DNA of 29,835 nt from RXIX01 sp003989075. Its GTDB lineage: Bacteria > Pseudomonadota > Gammaproteobacteria > Competibacterales > Competibacteraceae. The position numbers and the translations under genes are program-made. Location of the stretch: positions 1 to 29,835 of the forward strand of contig JAKOYN010000071.1 in the NCBI GenBank assembly GCA_029780415.1, read 5' to 3'. The stretch's first letter is position 1. The number at the start of each line of letters is the position of its first letter. The notes beneath the pieces were generated by a model. The model had not been told where the DNA came from and ran no database searches. It was given only the letters and a program-made list of their open reading frames with translations. Below are positions 8,329-16,411 of this stretch, piece after piece.

Positions 8329-9141
8329 ATGACGCGGGAAGAAAAGATATTGCAGCACATCGATAAGAATGGCCTGGGCATCGAAATCGGCCCCAGTCAC
8401 AATCCACTGGCGCCAAAAAGCGCCGGTTATCGCGTCCATATCATTGATCACATGAGCCGTGAGCAACTGATTACCAAGTATGCACAGCATGGCGTCGATC
8501 TCAACAGGATTGAGGAGGTCGATTTCATATGGCATCAGGAACCTTACACGGAACTCACCGGGAAGAATCGGTATTATGACTGGATTATCGCTTCACATGT
8601 GATCGAGCACATGCCCGACCTGATTGGTTTTATCAACAACTGCGATGAGGTTCTCAAGGAAGATGGTGTGCTTTCACTGGTCGTGCCTGATAAGCGCTAT
8701 TGCTTTGATCACTACCGGCCAATGACCAGCCTGGCCACGATCGTGGATCATCATATTCAGAACGCGACTTATCATACGGCAGGCGCGGTAGCGGAATATT
8801 TTTTAAATGTGGTATCCCGATCGGGAGCCATTGCCTGGGATGCCCGGACCACCGGTCATTATGCCTTTGTGCATTCGGCGGAAGATGTCATACGCGGCAT
8901 GCAATCGGTATTGAACGACCATGCTTATCTGGATATCCATGCCTGGTGCTTTACACCCCACTCTTTCCGGCTCCTGATGCAGGATCTTTTTGCACTCGGA
9001 CTGATCCAGCTCAGGGAAGTGGCTTTCTACCCAACCGCAGGCTGTGAGTTTTATATGACCCTAGGCCGCAAGGGAAAGGGCAGCAGCACATCGAGGATGG
9101 AACTGCTGGACATAATAGAAACTGAAATCAGGGAAGGCTAA
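8329..9141 (+). CDS. Class I SAM-dependent methyltransferase
   Basis: The 270-residue protein has a glycine-rich SAM-binding motif I, LGIEIGPSHNP (residues 16-26), an acidic residue at the end of strand 2 (HIIDH), and DWIIASHVIEHMPD (84-97), the post-motif typical of Methyltransf_11/Methyltransf_23 proteins. The substrate cannot be read; such enzymes often act on sugars, lipids or small molecules. I chose the ATG at 8329 (MTREEKILQH), with GAGAGA about nine bases upstream, over the in-frame ATG at 8281. It is a single gene between the ribF group and murJ and ends in two hairpin terminators. The AT-richer sequence compared with neighbours hints at later acquisition. Confidence 0.85.
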   Translation: MTREEKILQHIDKNGLGIEIGPSHNPLAPKSAGYRVHIIDHMSREQLITKYAQHGVDLNRIEEVDFIWHQEPYTELTGKNRYYDWIIASHVIEHMPDLIGFINNCDEVLKEDGVLSLVVPDKRYCFDHYRPMTSLATIVDHHIQNATYHTAGAVAEYFLNVVSRSGAIAWDARTTGHYAFVHSAEDVIRGMQSVLNDHAYLDIHAWCFTPHSFRLLMQDLFALGLIQLREVAFYPTAGCEFYMTLGRKGKGSSTSRMELLDIIETEIREG

Positions 9142-9177
9142 AGCCAGGCAAGTATCAGGAAGTTAGGCACCATAAAA

Positions 9178-9211
9178 CGCTCCAGCTTTTTCCAGTCTGG
9201 AGCGGTTTTTT
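9178..9211 (+). terminator. Rho-independent terminator of the methyltransferase gene
   Basis: CGCTCCAG (9178-9185) pairs with CTGGAGCG (9197-9204) across an 11-nt loop and is followed by a run of seven T. It lies 36 bp after the stop codon of the methyltransferase gene. Confidence 0.85.
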
Positions 9212-9231
9212 AGCCGAGTATCCCAATCATA

Positions 9232-9254
9232 AAAACCCGCTTTTCGCGGGTTTT
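9232..9254. terminator. Bidirectional terminator between convergent genes
   Basis: AAAACCCGC (9232-9240) and GCGGGTTTT (9246-9254) form a perfect 9-bp stem with a 5-nt loop. A-rich and T-rich flanks make it usable on both strands: for the methyltransferase gene from the left and murJ from the right. Confidence 0.75.
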
Positions 9255-9269
9255 CGTACTGATCAGCCG

Positions 9270-9287
9270 CCCTTAACCTTAACCCTC
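9270..9287. repeat. Possible remnant of the heptanucleotide repeat
   Basis: CCCTTAACCTTAACCCTC here is, on the other strand, GAGGGTTAAGGTTAAGGG, very close to the AAGGGTT array at 4032. It lies just past the 3' end of murJ. It may be a short or decayed copy; with only two to three units, chance is possible. Confidence 0.35.
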
Positions 9288-9300
9288 TTGTGTAGCATGG

Positions 9301-10836
9301 CTAGGCATGCAGCAAATGCCGGGGCCGGATGCCCACGGCCAGTACCGCCAGCACATAACTGCCACCGCCGGCGCCAATCAGCCACGTCAGATGCCACAGC
9401 CGCTGCCCACTGCTTGCGTGCAACCACTGCTGCAAATCGCCGGCGCCAAACCACAGCACCACACCCAACAGCAGATTCGCCACAAACAGTTGCAGTAGAA
9501 AGCGTGGCCAGCCACTGCGCGGTTGATAAATAGCGCGCCGCCGCAAATTAAAAAACAGCATGCCTGCATTCAGAAAGGCCGCCAGCGATGTTGACAGCGC
9601 CAATCCAGCATGGGCCAGCGGCCAAATGAAAATCAGCGTCATCGCTGTATTGGCACCCATGGCGATAATTCCATACTTGACCGGACTGCGCGTGTCCTTG
9701 CGGGCATAAAAGCCCGGCGCCAACACCTTGATCAGCATGAAGGCCACCAGACCCAGGGCAAAGGCCATCAGGCTGCGCGTTGACATCGCTACGTCATGGG
9801 CATCGAATTCCCCATACTGAAACAGCGCCGCCAGCATCGGCCCGGCCAGAATCACCAGCGCCACCGTAGCCGGCACGCCAATCAACAAGGCCCAGCGCAA
9901 GGCCCAATCCAGAGTCTGCGAAAAATGCGCCGTCTCAGCACTGGCGTGATGGCGCGACAACTTGGGCAGAATCACCGTGCCCAGCGCCACCCCGAAAATA
10001 CCCAGTGGAAATTCCACCAGCCGATCGGAGTAATACAGCCAACTCACGCTGCCCGAGACCAGGAACGAGGCCAGCAGGGTATCGATCAGCAGGTTGACCT
10101 GTGCCACCGAGGAGCCAAACACCGCCGGCAGCATCAGCTTGAGCACCTGCTGCACACCAGCGCTGGCCCAGCCCCAGCGGGGCCGTGGCAGCAGCTTGAT
10201 CTGGCGCAGGAATGGAATCTGAAAGCCCAGTTGCACCACGCCAGCAATGAACACGCCCCAGGCCAGCCCCATCACCGGCTTTTCCATATGCGGCGCCAGC
10301 CAGAGCGCGGCGGCGATCATGGTCAGGTTGAGCAGCACCGGGGTCACGGCGGGAATGGCAAACCGGCCGCAACTGTTGAGCACGCCGCCGGCCAGCGCGG
10401 TCAGCGAGATGAACAGCAGATAGGGAAAGGTGATGCGCAGCATGTCCACGGTGAGCTGATACTTGCCGGCATCGCTGCTGAAACCCGGCGCGAACAGCAG
10501 GATCAGCAGCGGCGCAGCCAGCACGCCGAGCGCGGTAATCAGCAGCAGGATTGCGCCCAGAGTGCCGGTTACCTGATCGACCAGTTCACGCAATTCCGCC
10601 TGCTGGTGCTGGGTCTGATATTCCGAGAACACCGGCACGAAAGCCTGCGAGAACGCGCCCTCGGCAAACAGGCGGCGCAGAAAATTGGGAATGCGAAAGG
10701 CAACGAAAAAGGCGTCGGTACCGGCACCGGCACCGAACAACTGCGCATACAGCATATCGCGGATGAAACCGCTGACCCGCGACAGCGAGGTCATGGCACT
10801 GACAATGCCGGTGGATTTGAGAAGGGCCTTGCTCAT
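9301..10836 (-). CDS. murJ: Lipid II flippase MurJ
   Basis: MurJ moves lipid II across the inner membrane for peptidoglycan synthesis. The 511-residue protein belongs to the MOP superfamily, with about 14 hydrophobic segments. It opens with MSKALLKSTGIVSAMTSLSR and VSGFIRDMLYAQLFGAG, followed by TDAFFVAFRIPNFLRRLFAEGA and FSQAFVPVF, all typical of MurJ. I chose the ATG at 10836, as the 19-residue in-frame extension to 10893 does not look like MurJ. It is divergent from rpsT. A TATTAT sequence at 10875-10880 on the minus strand could be its -10 box. Confidence 0.96.
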   Translation of the reverse strand: MSKALLKSTGIVSAMTSLSRVSGFIRDMLYAQLFGAGAGTDAFFVAFRIPNFLRRLFAEGAFSQAFVPVFSEYQTQHQQAELRELVDQVTGTLGAILLLITALGVLAAPLLILLFAPGFSSDAGKYQLTVDMLRITFPYLLFISLTALAGGVLNSCGRFAIPAVTPVLLNLTMIAAALWLAPHMEKPVMGLAWGVFIAGVVQLGFQIPFLRQIKLLPRPRWGWASAGVQQVLKLMLPAVFGSSVAQVNLLIDTLLASFLVSGSVSWLYYSDRLVEFPLGIFGVALGTVILPKLSRHHASAETAHFSQTLDWALRWALLIGVPATVALVILAGPMLAALFQYGEFDAHDVAMSTRSLMAFALGLVAFMLIKVLAPGFYARKDTRSPVKYGIIAMGANTAMTLIFIWPLAHAGLALSTSLAAFLNAGMLFFNLRRRAIYQPRSGWPRFLLQLFVANLLLGVVLWFGAGDLQQWLHASSGQRLWHLTWLIGAGGGSYVLAVLAVGIRPRHLLHA

Positions 10837-11047
10837 GTTCGGATGCGATCCTGCGCCGCGCAATGGAAGCGCGGATAATAGCGGCACCCGCACGGCCTTG
10901 ACATCCTCCCCGGCCCTGCCGATGCAGGATCAATCGCTGCAGGACCGGGCGTGTCGTGCACCGGATCAAGCGCCCAGGATTCCATGCCATGGTGCCTGGC
11001 GCGGGTGCCACGCCCGCCCTGTCCACGTTCCGCCACGTGCGCGGGGA

Positions 11048-11076
11048 TTGACAGAACGAGCATAACCCTTAATAGT
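11048..11076 (+). promoter_or_regulatory. Candidate sigma-70 promoter of rpsT
   Basis: TTGACA at 11048-11053 is a perfect -35 hexamer. AATAGT at 11071-11076 (four of six matches to TATAAT) follows at 17-bp spacing. The start codon is 69 bp downstream, leaving a leader of about 60 nt. The rest of the murJ-rpsT gap (10837-11144) shows no gene. Confidence 0.6.
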
Positions 11077-11144
11077 ACTCGTTTTTTCAGCTCCCGAATT
11101 CCTGTATCTTTTTATCCGGTTGTGTCGTTGAGGAGTAACTGACT

Positions 11145-11411
11145 TTGGCCAACACTGTTCAAGCGAAGAAGCGTGCCCGCCAGGCGGAAAACAATCGCCA
11201 GCACAATGCCAGCATGCGGTCCATGCTGCGCACCTACATCAAGCGGGTCATCAAGGCCATCCAGGCCGGCGACAAGGCCCAGGCCGAGAACGAATACCAG
11301 ACTGCTGTGCCGGTGATCGACCGCATGGCGCGCAAAGGCTTGATTCACGTCAATAAAGCGGCACGTCACAAGAGCCGCCTGACCCATCATATCCGCGGCA
11401 TGCAGGCCTAA
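11145..11411 (+). CDS. rpsT: 30S ribosomal protein S20
   Basis: S20 binds 16S rRNA early in 30S assembly. The 88-residue basic protein begins MANTVQAKKRARQAENNRQH, a clear S20 signature. The start codon is TTG (11145-11147) with GAGGAG nine bases upstream. E. coli rpsT also starts with UUG, where the weak start is linked to autogenous translational control, so the same control is plausible here. A hairpin at 11419-11443 follows the stop. Confidence 0.97.
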   Translation: MANTVQAKKRARQAENNRQHNASMRSMLRTYIKRVIKAIQAGDKAQAENEYQTAVPVIDRMARKGLIHVNKAARHKSRLTHHIRGMQA

Positions 11412-11418
11412 GCGCCGA

Positions 11419-11443
11419 TTCCCTCTCTCTCCAGGAGAGGGAA
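11419..11443. terminator. Hairpin between convergent rpsT and the GGDEF/EAL gene
   Basis: TTCCCTCTC (11419-11427) pairs perfectly with GAGAGGGAA (11435-11443) around a 7-nt loop. The T-run after it is weak on the plus strand. It lies 8 bp after rpsT and 15 bp before the end of the convergent gene, so a shared terminator is likely. Confidence 0.6.
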
Positions 11444-11458
11444 CCTGTTTCAACAGTT

Positions 11459-13978
11459 TCAACAACCGTCACGCTCACGCAGCCAGTCGCGCAAGTGCGC
11501 CGCCGGCATTGGTCGGCCAAACAGAAAGCCCTGCGCCAGTTCGCAACCGCACGCGGCAAGAATCTGCCGCTGTTCATCACGTTCCACGCCCTCGGCCAGC
11601 ACCTGCAGGTCCAGATGGCGGGCCATCTGAATCATCGCATCCAGTAAATGCCGATCGCGGTCGTGCAGCGCCGCCTGCACGACAAAGGTACGATCAATCT
11701 TGAGCAGATCGAAGGGAAACTTCTGCAAATAGACCAGCGATGAATAGCCGGTGCCAAAATCATCCAGCGCCAGACGCACACCGGCCGCCGCCAGCCCCCG
11801 CAAGCGTTCCGCCACCCACTCCGGATCGCTCATGGCGATGGATTCGGTGATTTCCAGCTCCAGCAGCGCTGCCGGCAAGCCGGTTTCCATCAATACACCC
11901 AGCACCTGTTGCTCCAGATCGGGCTGATGAAACTGCACCGCCGAAACGTTGACTGCGATCCGCAGCGGCATTGTACCCGGCCGCTCCTGCTGCAGCGCAC
12001 GGGCAAAGGCGCAGGCGCTGCGCAGGATCCAATGCCCCAGGGCGATGATGAAATGACTGTCCTCGGCCAGGGCAATGAACTGGTCCGGCGGCATATGTCC
12101 GTGACGCGGATGCTGCCAGCGCACCAGGGCTTCAATGCCGATCGGCTGCCCATCGCCCAGCCTGATCTGCGGCTGGTATTCGAGGAAAAACTGGCCCTCA
12201 TCCAGCGCCATCGGCATCTGCTGTTGCAATTGCAGATCGGCGCGCAGCCGGGTGCTGTGACTGGGATCGCTAAAGCCGATTTGCCCCGGACCGCGCTGCT
12301 TGGCCTGCCGCATTGCCAGATCCGCCAGGGGCACCAGCAATTCGGGCTGCCCGCCGTTCATGGGAGCGAAGGCGATGCCGATGTTCAGTTGCACCCGCAG
12401 CGGTGCCGGCTGTTGCAGCAGTGGCCGTGCGCAGGCTTTTGCCAGTGTGTTCGCCAGCGCCAGCGCGGCCGCGCGTTCAGTCCCGGGCAGCAGCAGCAGA
12501 AACTCGTCATCGCCATGCCGGCCGAGCGCGCTGCCCACCGGTTGATGTCGCTGCAGCAGACGCGCTAATTCGACAATCAAGCGATCGCCGACCGGATAAC
12601 CGTAGCTGTCATTGATCTGATCAAAGCGGTCGATATTGAAAAATAGCACGGTAAAGCCGGCGCCCTCTTTGGTCAGCCGCGCGCACCAATCGGCCAGTTC
12701 GCGATGGATCGCGGTGCGATTGAGCAGCCCGCTGAGCTCATCGTGGTAGGCGAGGAATTCGACCCGCTGCGTCTGGGTTTTCAGCTCGGTGACATCGCGG
12801 GTAGCGCCGCGGATACCGAGAATACGGCCCTCGGCATCACGGATCGGAATACCGCTCACCCGAAACCAGTAGCACTGGCCATCGTCGAGCCAGCGGCGGT
12901 AATCGAGGTCGCGAAACGGGGTGCCCTCATCCAGCAGCCGCGACAGACAGGCATGCACCGTGGGCAGATCGTCCGGATGCATCCTGGTGAGCAGCGGCCG
13001 GCCCAGCCAGTGATCGACACTGCTGTGCAAGACCTGTGCGGCGCGCGGCGACAGCCAGGTGTAGCGGCAGGCAGTGTCCGCCTCCCAGACATATTCATCG
13101 AAGGCGGTGGTGACATCGCGAAAGCGCGCTTCGCTGCTTGCCAACTGACCATAGGCATCAACCACTTCCTCGTACACCGCCAGCAGTTCCGGAGAAAAGG
13201 TACCGGCAGCATCCGATAACGAGAGCAGGCGCCGCTGGCGTACCCGCTCGCGAAACTGTTGCAGGCTGTGGCGAAAACGCAGCCCGATCAGGTGCAGCCC
13301 CAGCAGCGCCAGCAGCAGCAGCAGCACGGTCAACAGCAACTGGGGCAGCAGCAGTTGCCAGACCAGCCTTAGAAACTGCTCGCGGGTGATATTGGCCCAG
13401 ACGTGGCCAATGATCAGGCCATTGCGCTGCACCGGATGGATGATTGCCAGCACCGGCGCATTGCGGGTTTGCGAATAGCTCTCGTATTCGAGCGGCTCAC
13501 CGGTCTGGTAAACCTGCCGCGCCGGCGAATCGGGGCGCAGATCGCGCAATCCCTCGGGACGCGGATCGGGACCATAGGCGACGATGGAGCGCAGCGCCTG
13601 ACTGTAAACGCCGCCGCCCATGCCCGGAAATGCCGCCAGCAGAGCATCAATCTGGGGCTGCAAGTGCGCGTGGGCCTGCTGCAGGCGCGTGGCTGCGTGC
13701 TGGCGCTCATCGGCAAGCAGCGCGATGAGATCAGCGCCCAATTCCGCATCCAGCAGGCGGCTCAGGCTGCGCGCCTGCTGCAATTGACTGGTGCGCAGCA
13801 CCTGCCAGATCTGCCAGCACTGATACAGGGCGCTGGCAATACCCGACAGCAGCACCACAGCCAGCATCAGCCAGCGCACCCGCGTCTCGAAACTCACGCC
13901 CGGCGCGGAGCGCGGCGACTGTTCATGCGCCTGTGTCGGGGCAGGCTCGGATGCGGACATGGCAGTGGAACGAGGCAT
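11459..13978 (-). CDS. Membrane PAS-GGDEF-EAL cyclic-di-GMP regulator
   Basis: The 839-residue protein has a cytoplasmic N-tail, a membrane segment at about 34-56, a periplasmic sensor region (about 60-205), a second very Leu-rich segment (about 207-230), a PAS domain (about 275-400, ending WFRVSGIPIRDAEGR and TRDVTEL), a GGDEF domain (about 410-570) and an EAL domain (about 585-835). The cyclase signature reads GDDEF at 489-493 in place of GGDEF, so cyclase activity may be reduced or lost. The EAL domain looks complete, with EAL at 616-618, EITES, DDFGTGYSSL and KIDRTF, which suggests a c-di-GMP phosphodiesterase. It starts 15 bp after the stop of the lyase-family gene and may be cotranscribed with it. 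The signal sensed is unknown. Confidence 0.93.
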   Translation of the reverse strand: MPRSTAMSASEPAPTQAHEQSPRSAPGVSFETRVRWLMLAVVLLSGIASALYQCWQIWQVLRTSQLQQARSLSRLLDAELGADLIALLADERQHAATRLQQAHAHLQPQIDALLAAFPGMGGGVYSQALRSIVAYGPDPRPEGLRDLRPDSPARQVYQTGEPLEYESYSQTRNAPVLAIIHPVQRNGLIIGHVWANITREQFLRLVWQLLLPQLLLTVLLLLLALLGLHLIGLRFRHSLQQFRERVRQRRLLSLSDAAGTFSPELLAVYEEVVDAYGQLASSEARFRDVTTAFDEYVWEADTACRYTWLSPRAAQVLHSSVDHWLGRPLLTRMHPDDLPTVHACLSRLLDEGTPFRDLDYRRWLDDGQCYWFRVSGIPIRDAEGRILGIRGATRDVTELKTQTQRVEFLAYHDELSGLLNRTAIHRELADWCARLTKEGAGFTVLFFNIDRFDQINDSYGYPVGDRLIVELARLLQRHQPVGSALGRHGDDEFLLLLPGTERAAALALANTLAKACARPLLQQPAPLRVQLNIGIAFAPMNGGQPELLVPLADLAMRQAKQRGPGQIGFSDPSHSTRLRADLQLQQQMPMALDEGQFFLEYQPQIRLGDGQPIGIEALVRWQHPRHGHMPPDQFIALAEDSHFIIALGHWILRSACAFARALQQERPGTMPLRIAVNVSAVQFHQPDLEQQVLGVLMETGLPAALLELEITESIAMSDPEWVAERLRGLAAAGVRLALDDFGTGYSSLVYLQKFPFDLLKIDRTFVVQAALHDRDRHLLDAMIQMARHLDLQVLAEGVERDEQRQILAACGCELAQGFLFGRPMPAAHLRDWLRERDGC

Positions 13979-13993
13979 GATGCGCCGCCCTGC

Positions 13994-14854
13994 TCAGCGC
14001 GCGCTGCGATAGCGTTCCTCGCCGGCGTAATAGGCCGGAAAACCCACTGCTGCCTGCAATTGGGTGAAATCCAGCCCCTGCGGCACCTGGCCCTGACGCA
14101 GTTGTTCCAGGGCACTGCGCATTGCCTGGATAGCGACATTGAGCAGGGTCAGCGGATAGACGGCAATCTTGTAGCCAATGGCTTCGAGTTGCGCCGGCGG
14201 CAGCAGTGGCGTTTTGCCAAATTCGATCATGTTGGCCATCTTCGGACCGGGCACCGTGGCGCAATAGCGGCGCATGTCGGCTTCGCTCTCCGGTGCTTCG
14301 AGAAAGGTGATGTCGGCGCCGAGAGCCTGAAACGCCTGGCAGCGGGCAATGGCCTCGTCGAGGCCGTCGGTGGTGCAGGCATCGGTGCGCGCCATGATCA
14401 GGATATCGGCGCCTTCGTCGCGGGCATCGACCGCCGCGCGCAGGCGCAGCAACGCTTCGTCGCGGGGCACGACTGCCTTGCCACGGGTGTGGCCGCAGCG
14501 CTTGGGCATCACCTGATCTTCGAGCATGATGCAGGCAAAGCCGGCGCGGGCGTAGCCCTGCACGGTGCGCTTGATATTGAGCGGGTTGCCAAAGCCGGTG
14601 TCGCCATCGCCGATCAGCGGGATCGAGACCGCCGCGCAAAGATTGCGGCCCTGATCGAGCAGTTCCCCATAGGAAATCAGGCCGGTATCCGGCAAACCAA
14701 GGCGGGCGGCCGATACGGCAAAGCCGCTCATGAACGCGACTGGGAAACCGGCCTGTTCGACCAGTTGCGCGGACAGGGCATCATGGCAGCCGGGCATGAG
14801 CAGCAGACCGGGTTGGGCGAGCAAGGCGCGCAGACGATCAGCAGGCGTGGGCAT
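13994..14854 (-). CDS. Isocitrate lyase/PEP mutase-family enzyme
   Basis: Members of this superfamily form or break C-C or C-P bonds next to a carboxylate, using Mg2+ (oxaloacetate decarboxylase, 2-methylisocitrate lyase, carboxyphosphonoenolpyruvate mutase and others). The 286-residue protein has MPGCHDALSAQL near the N-terminus, GDGDTGFGN with Asp83 and Asp85, LEDQ with Glu112 and Asp113, and KRCGH (118-122), matching the family's K-[KR]-CGH loop. The exact reaction cannot be fixed; oxaloacetate decarboxylase-like is one option. I chose the ATG at 14854, with AAAGG eight bases upstream, over upstream ATGs at 14905 and 14923. The GGDEF/EAL gene follows 15 bp downstream. Confidence 0.9.
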   Translation of the reverse strand: MPTPADRLRALLAQPGLLLMPGCHDALSAQLVEQAGFPVAFMSGFAVSAARLGLPDTGLISYGELLDQGRNLCAAVSIPLIGDGDTGFGNPLNIKRTVQGYARAGFACIMLEDQVMPKRCGHTRGKAVVPRDEALLRLRAAVDARDEGADILIMARTDACTTDGLDEAIARCQAFQALGADITFLEAPESEADMRRYCATVPGPKMANMIEFGKTPLLPPAQLEAIGYKIAVYPLTLLNVAIQAMRSALEQLRQGQVPQGLDFTQLQAAVGFPAYYAGEERYRSAR

Positions 14855-14962
14855 GGAGAAGCCTTTCTGCAGGGTTGAAGTCGGCAAGGGGTGCGGTCCG
14901 GACATGAATCGAGCAGACCACATGATACCGAAGGATGTTACCGCTATGTGCGCGCCGCGAAA

Positions 14963-15009
14963 ATCCGGGATGAATGCCGTGGCTGGATTGGGCCACGTTC
15001 ACCCCGGAT
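14963..15009. repeat. Long hairpin between two minus-strand genes
   Basis: ATCCGGGATGAA (14963-14974) pairs with TTCACCCCGGAT (14998-15009) with one mismatch. Inside, CGTGGC pairs with GCCACG, giving a stem of about 18 bp. It lies between the zinc-ribbon gene and the lyase-family gene. No T-run follows on the minus strand, so it may be a REP-like palindrome, an RNA processing site or an attenuator. Confidence 0.55.
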
Positions 15010-15063
15010 AGGCGCTGCTTTGATTATGGCGTGGGAGCGGACGCGAACCCGCGTTGGAGAAGA

Positions 15064-15351
15064 TCACGCAACGAGCGGGGCGCCGGGTTCGTGATGGACG
15101 TAGGCGCCGGTGTCGGCTTGATGGCTGGTGCCGGCGATAAATTCCGCGCCGCAACTCATACAGGTATAGGCATGGATGATGTAGAGGTGATGCACTTCAT
15201 GCCAGGGCAATGGAATCTGGCCACATTCGACAGGTGAACCCTGTTCGATATGCGGACTCAGGCAGTTGGGACAACGTATAGCGGTTTCGGAGCGGTGAAC
15301 GGATCGACGATCGACCTGCTCGCAGAGGTGCTTTAGATGCTGAATGTTCAT
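15064..15351 (-). CDS. Small zinc-ribbon protein of unknown function
   Basis: The 95-residue protein has two CxxC pairs, CPNC (Cys27, Cys30) and CMSC (Cys64, Cys67), spaced as in a zinc ribbon, with several His residues around them (HEVHHLYIIH). No family is recognised. The ATG at 15351 has CAGGA eight bases upstream, and an extended -10 box lies at 15400-15408. It is a single gene, divergent from the unknown gene at 15667. Confidence 0.7.
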   Translation of the reverse strand: MNIQHLKHLCEQVDRRSVHRSETAIRCPNCLSPHIEQGSPVECGQIPLPWHEVHHLYIIHAYTCMSCGAEFIAGTSHQADTGAYVHHEPGAPLVA

Positions 15352-15399
15352 GCTTGCATGTCCTGATTGCCGCGCTCGGCCCTCTGGTCAAGCACCCTA

Positions 15400-15408
15400 A
15401 TTATAGCA
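15400..15408 (-). promoter_or_regulatory. Candidate extended -10 promoter of the zinc-ribbon gene
   Basis: On the minus strand TGCTATAAT is a perfect extended -10 element, placed to give a leader of about 40 nt before the ATG at 15351. The -35 region is weak, which extended -10 promoters tolerate. Confidence 0.5.
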
Positions 15409-15574
15409 GACAGGGGCCAAAATGCTTTGGCATCAGCCGCGTGGGGCTTATCATGCTTTGCGCTGAAATATACAAGACTTCTTTTGATTAACTGCTTATA
15501 TAAAAAGCCATATTTATCAATATTTGGTATCGTTTATTGCTTAACATACCGGTGCCATCTGGAAGGAACCTGCC

Positions 15575-15607
15575 ATGGCTACCACGCACCGTCTCTTTTT
15601 GCGGTAG
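15575..15607 (+). CDS. Possible 10-residue leader peptide
   Basis: An ATG with AAGGA seven bases upstream opens a frame encoding MATTHRLFLR and a TAG stop, 59 bp before the unknown gene at 15667. The ribosome binding site is better than that of many full genes here. The stretch 15409-15560 upstream is AT-rich and could hold promoters, but none is certain. A regulatory upstream frame is possible, as is chance. Confidence 0.25.
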   Translation: MATTHRLFLR

Positions 15608-15666
15608 CTGCCTTCGCTGCCACTCCAAGGGCGTCTTTGCTATCAAACCTGCCTAAAGGCAACCCG

Positions 15667-16011
15667 ATGCCCCACTCCTCCGAGATGCCATCCCTGCACT
15701 TTTGCTATCCAGAAAAACTCCACAGCAAGCTCCTCCATCTGCTGGAGACCCTGGAGCAGTCCGATGATCCGATTAAACATCGCAGTACGCTGGGCGATCT
15801 CGTGGTCGAACTGACCGATGCCGGGCTGGACAGCTATTTCCTCGAACCGCTGCGGTTGGCCAAGGCGGGTTTCCTGGTGCAACAGACCGCGAACCTTGGG
15901 GTGACTAGCGCGGCTCGAATCATGGCTCCGATGATTCGCAATATCATCGGTCGCCTGGACAGGAACCAGATCCTGAGCATCAGCGGCTATATCCGACACC
16001 TCATGCATTGA
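15667..16011 (+). CDS. Hypothetical small helical protein
   Basis: The 114-residue protein (starting MPHSSEMPSLHFCYPEKL) looks soluble and mainly helical, with no signal peptide or membrane segment. No family is recognised. I chose the ATG at 15667, with AAAGG eight bases upstream; the in-frame extension to 15367 reads as non-coding. The ribosome binding site sits in the small palindrome TGCCTAAAGGCA, which could weaken initiation. The gene is flanked by about 230 bp without features before the tRNA terminator. Confidence 0.6.
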   Translation: MPHSSEMPSLHFCYPEKLHSKLLHLLETLEQSDDPIKHRSTLGDLVVELTDAGLDSYFLEPLRLAKAGFLVQQTANLGVTSAARIMAPMIRNIIGRLDRNQILSISGYIRHLMH

Positions 16012-16201
16012 AGGCGCGCAGGGACGCGCGACGACCCGGCCGGCTTGAGTGGATGCGTAGGGCCTGGTCGTGCCCCAGCCCTGCCGGCGATAGGTACAGC
16101 TCCCGGAACCGATGGCTTTTGATCGATCCCTCTGTTGCGCGCGGGTGGCTTGATCGCTCCCGCGTGGGAACCATGACCATTTACCATATCCCGGCACAGC
16201 C

Positions 16202-16237
16202 AAAAAAAAAGCGCTCGCCAAAATTGGCTGAGCGCTT
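16202..16237 (-). terminator. Rho-independent terminator after tRNA-Lys
   Basis: On the minus strand AAGCGCTC-A-GCC pairs with GGC-GAGCGCTT around a 6-nt loop with one bulged base, followed by a run of T (16202-16208). It lies 7 bp past the tRNA CCA end. Confidence 0.9.
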
Positions 16238-16244
16238 GATTTTA

Positions 16245-16320
16245 TGGTGGGCCGTGTGCGGTTCGAACGCACGACCAACAGATTAAAAGTCTGCTGCTCT
16301 ACCGGCTGAGCTAACGGCCC
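16245..16320 (-). tRNA. tRNA-Lys (anticodon UUU)
   Basis: The 76-nt cloverleaf has a perfect 7-bp acceptor stem (GGGCCGT/ACGGCCC), D-loop TAGCTCAGCCGGTAGAGC, anticodon loop CTTTTAA (anticodon TTT), T-loop GTTCGAACC and an encoded CCA end. It follows cpoB on the same strand, as lysT follows ybgF (cpoB) in E. coli, and has its own terminator and probable promoter. Confidence 0.97.
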
Positions 16321-16333
16321 GGAGAGGCTGCTA

Positions 16334-16361
16334 ATACTACAACAATCTGCCGAAAGCACAA
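16334..16361 (-). promoter_or_regulatory. Candidate promoter of tRNA-Lys
   Basis: On the minus strand TTGTGC (16356-16361) and TAGTAT (16334-16339) are separated by 16 bp, with the -10 box 13 bp before the mature tRNA 5' end. The tRNA could also be read through from the Tol operon. Confidence 0.5.
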
Positions 16362-16411
16362 CCGCCACTAAAAACCCATAAACAGTTACACCCCCGCTGG
16401 TCAGGAACCCC

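Noticed and set aside
7010..8329. FMN riboswitch near ribF
   Set aside because: The leader before ribF is only about 30 nt if the TATAAT box is used, and I see no RFN-type conserved stems.
9796..10878. Plus-strand open frame of 360 codons
   Set aside because: Antisense shadow of murJ, Gln/His/Arg-rich, with no ribosome binding site.
13403..14878. Plus-strand open frame of 491 codons
   Set aside because: It spans two minus-strand genes with clear domains; shadow frame.
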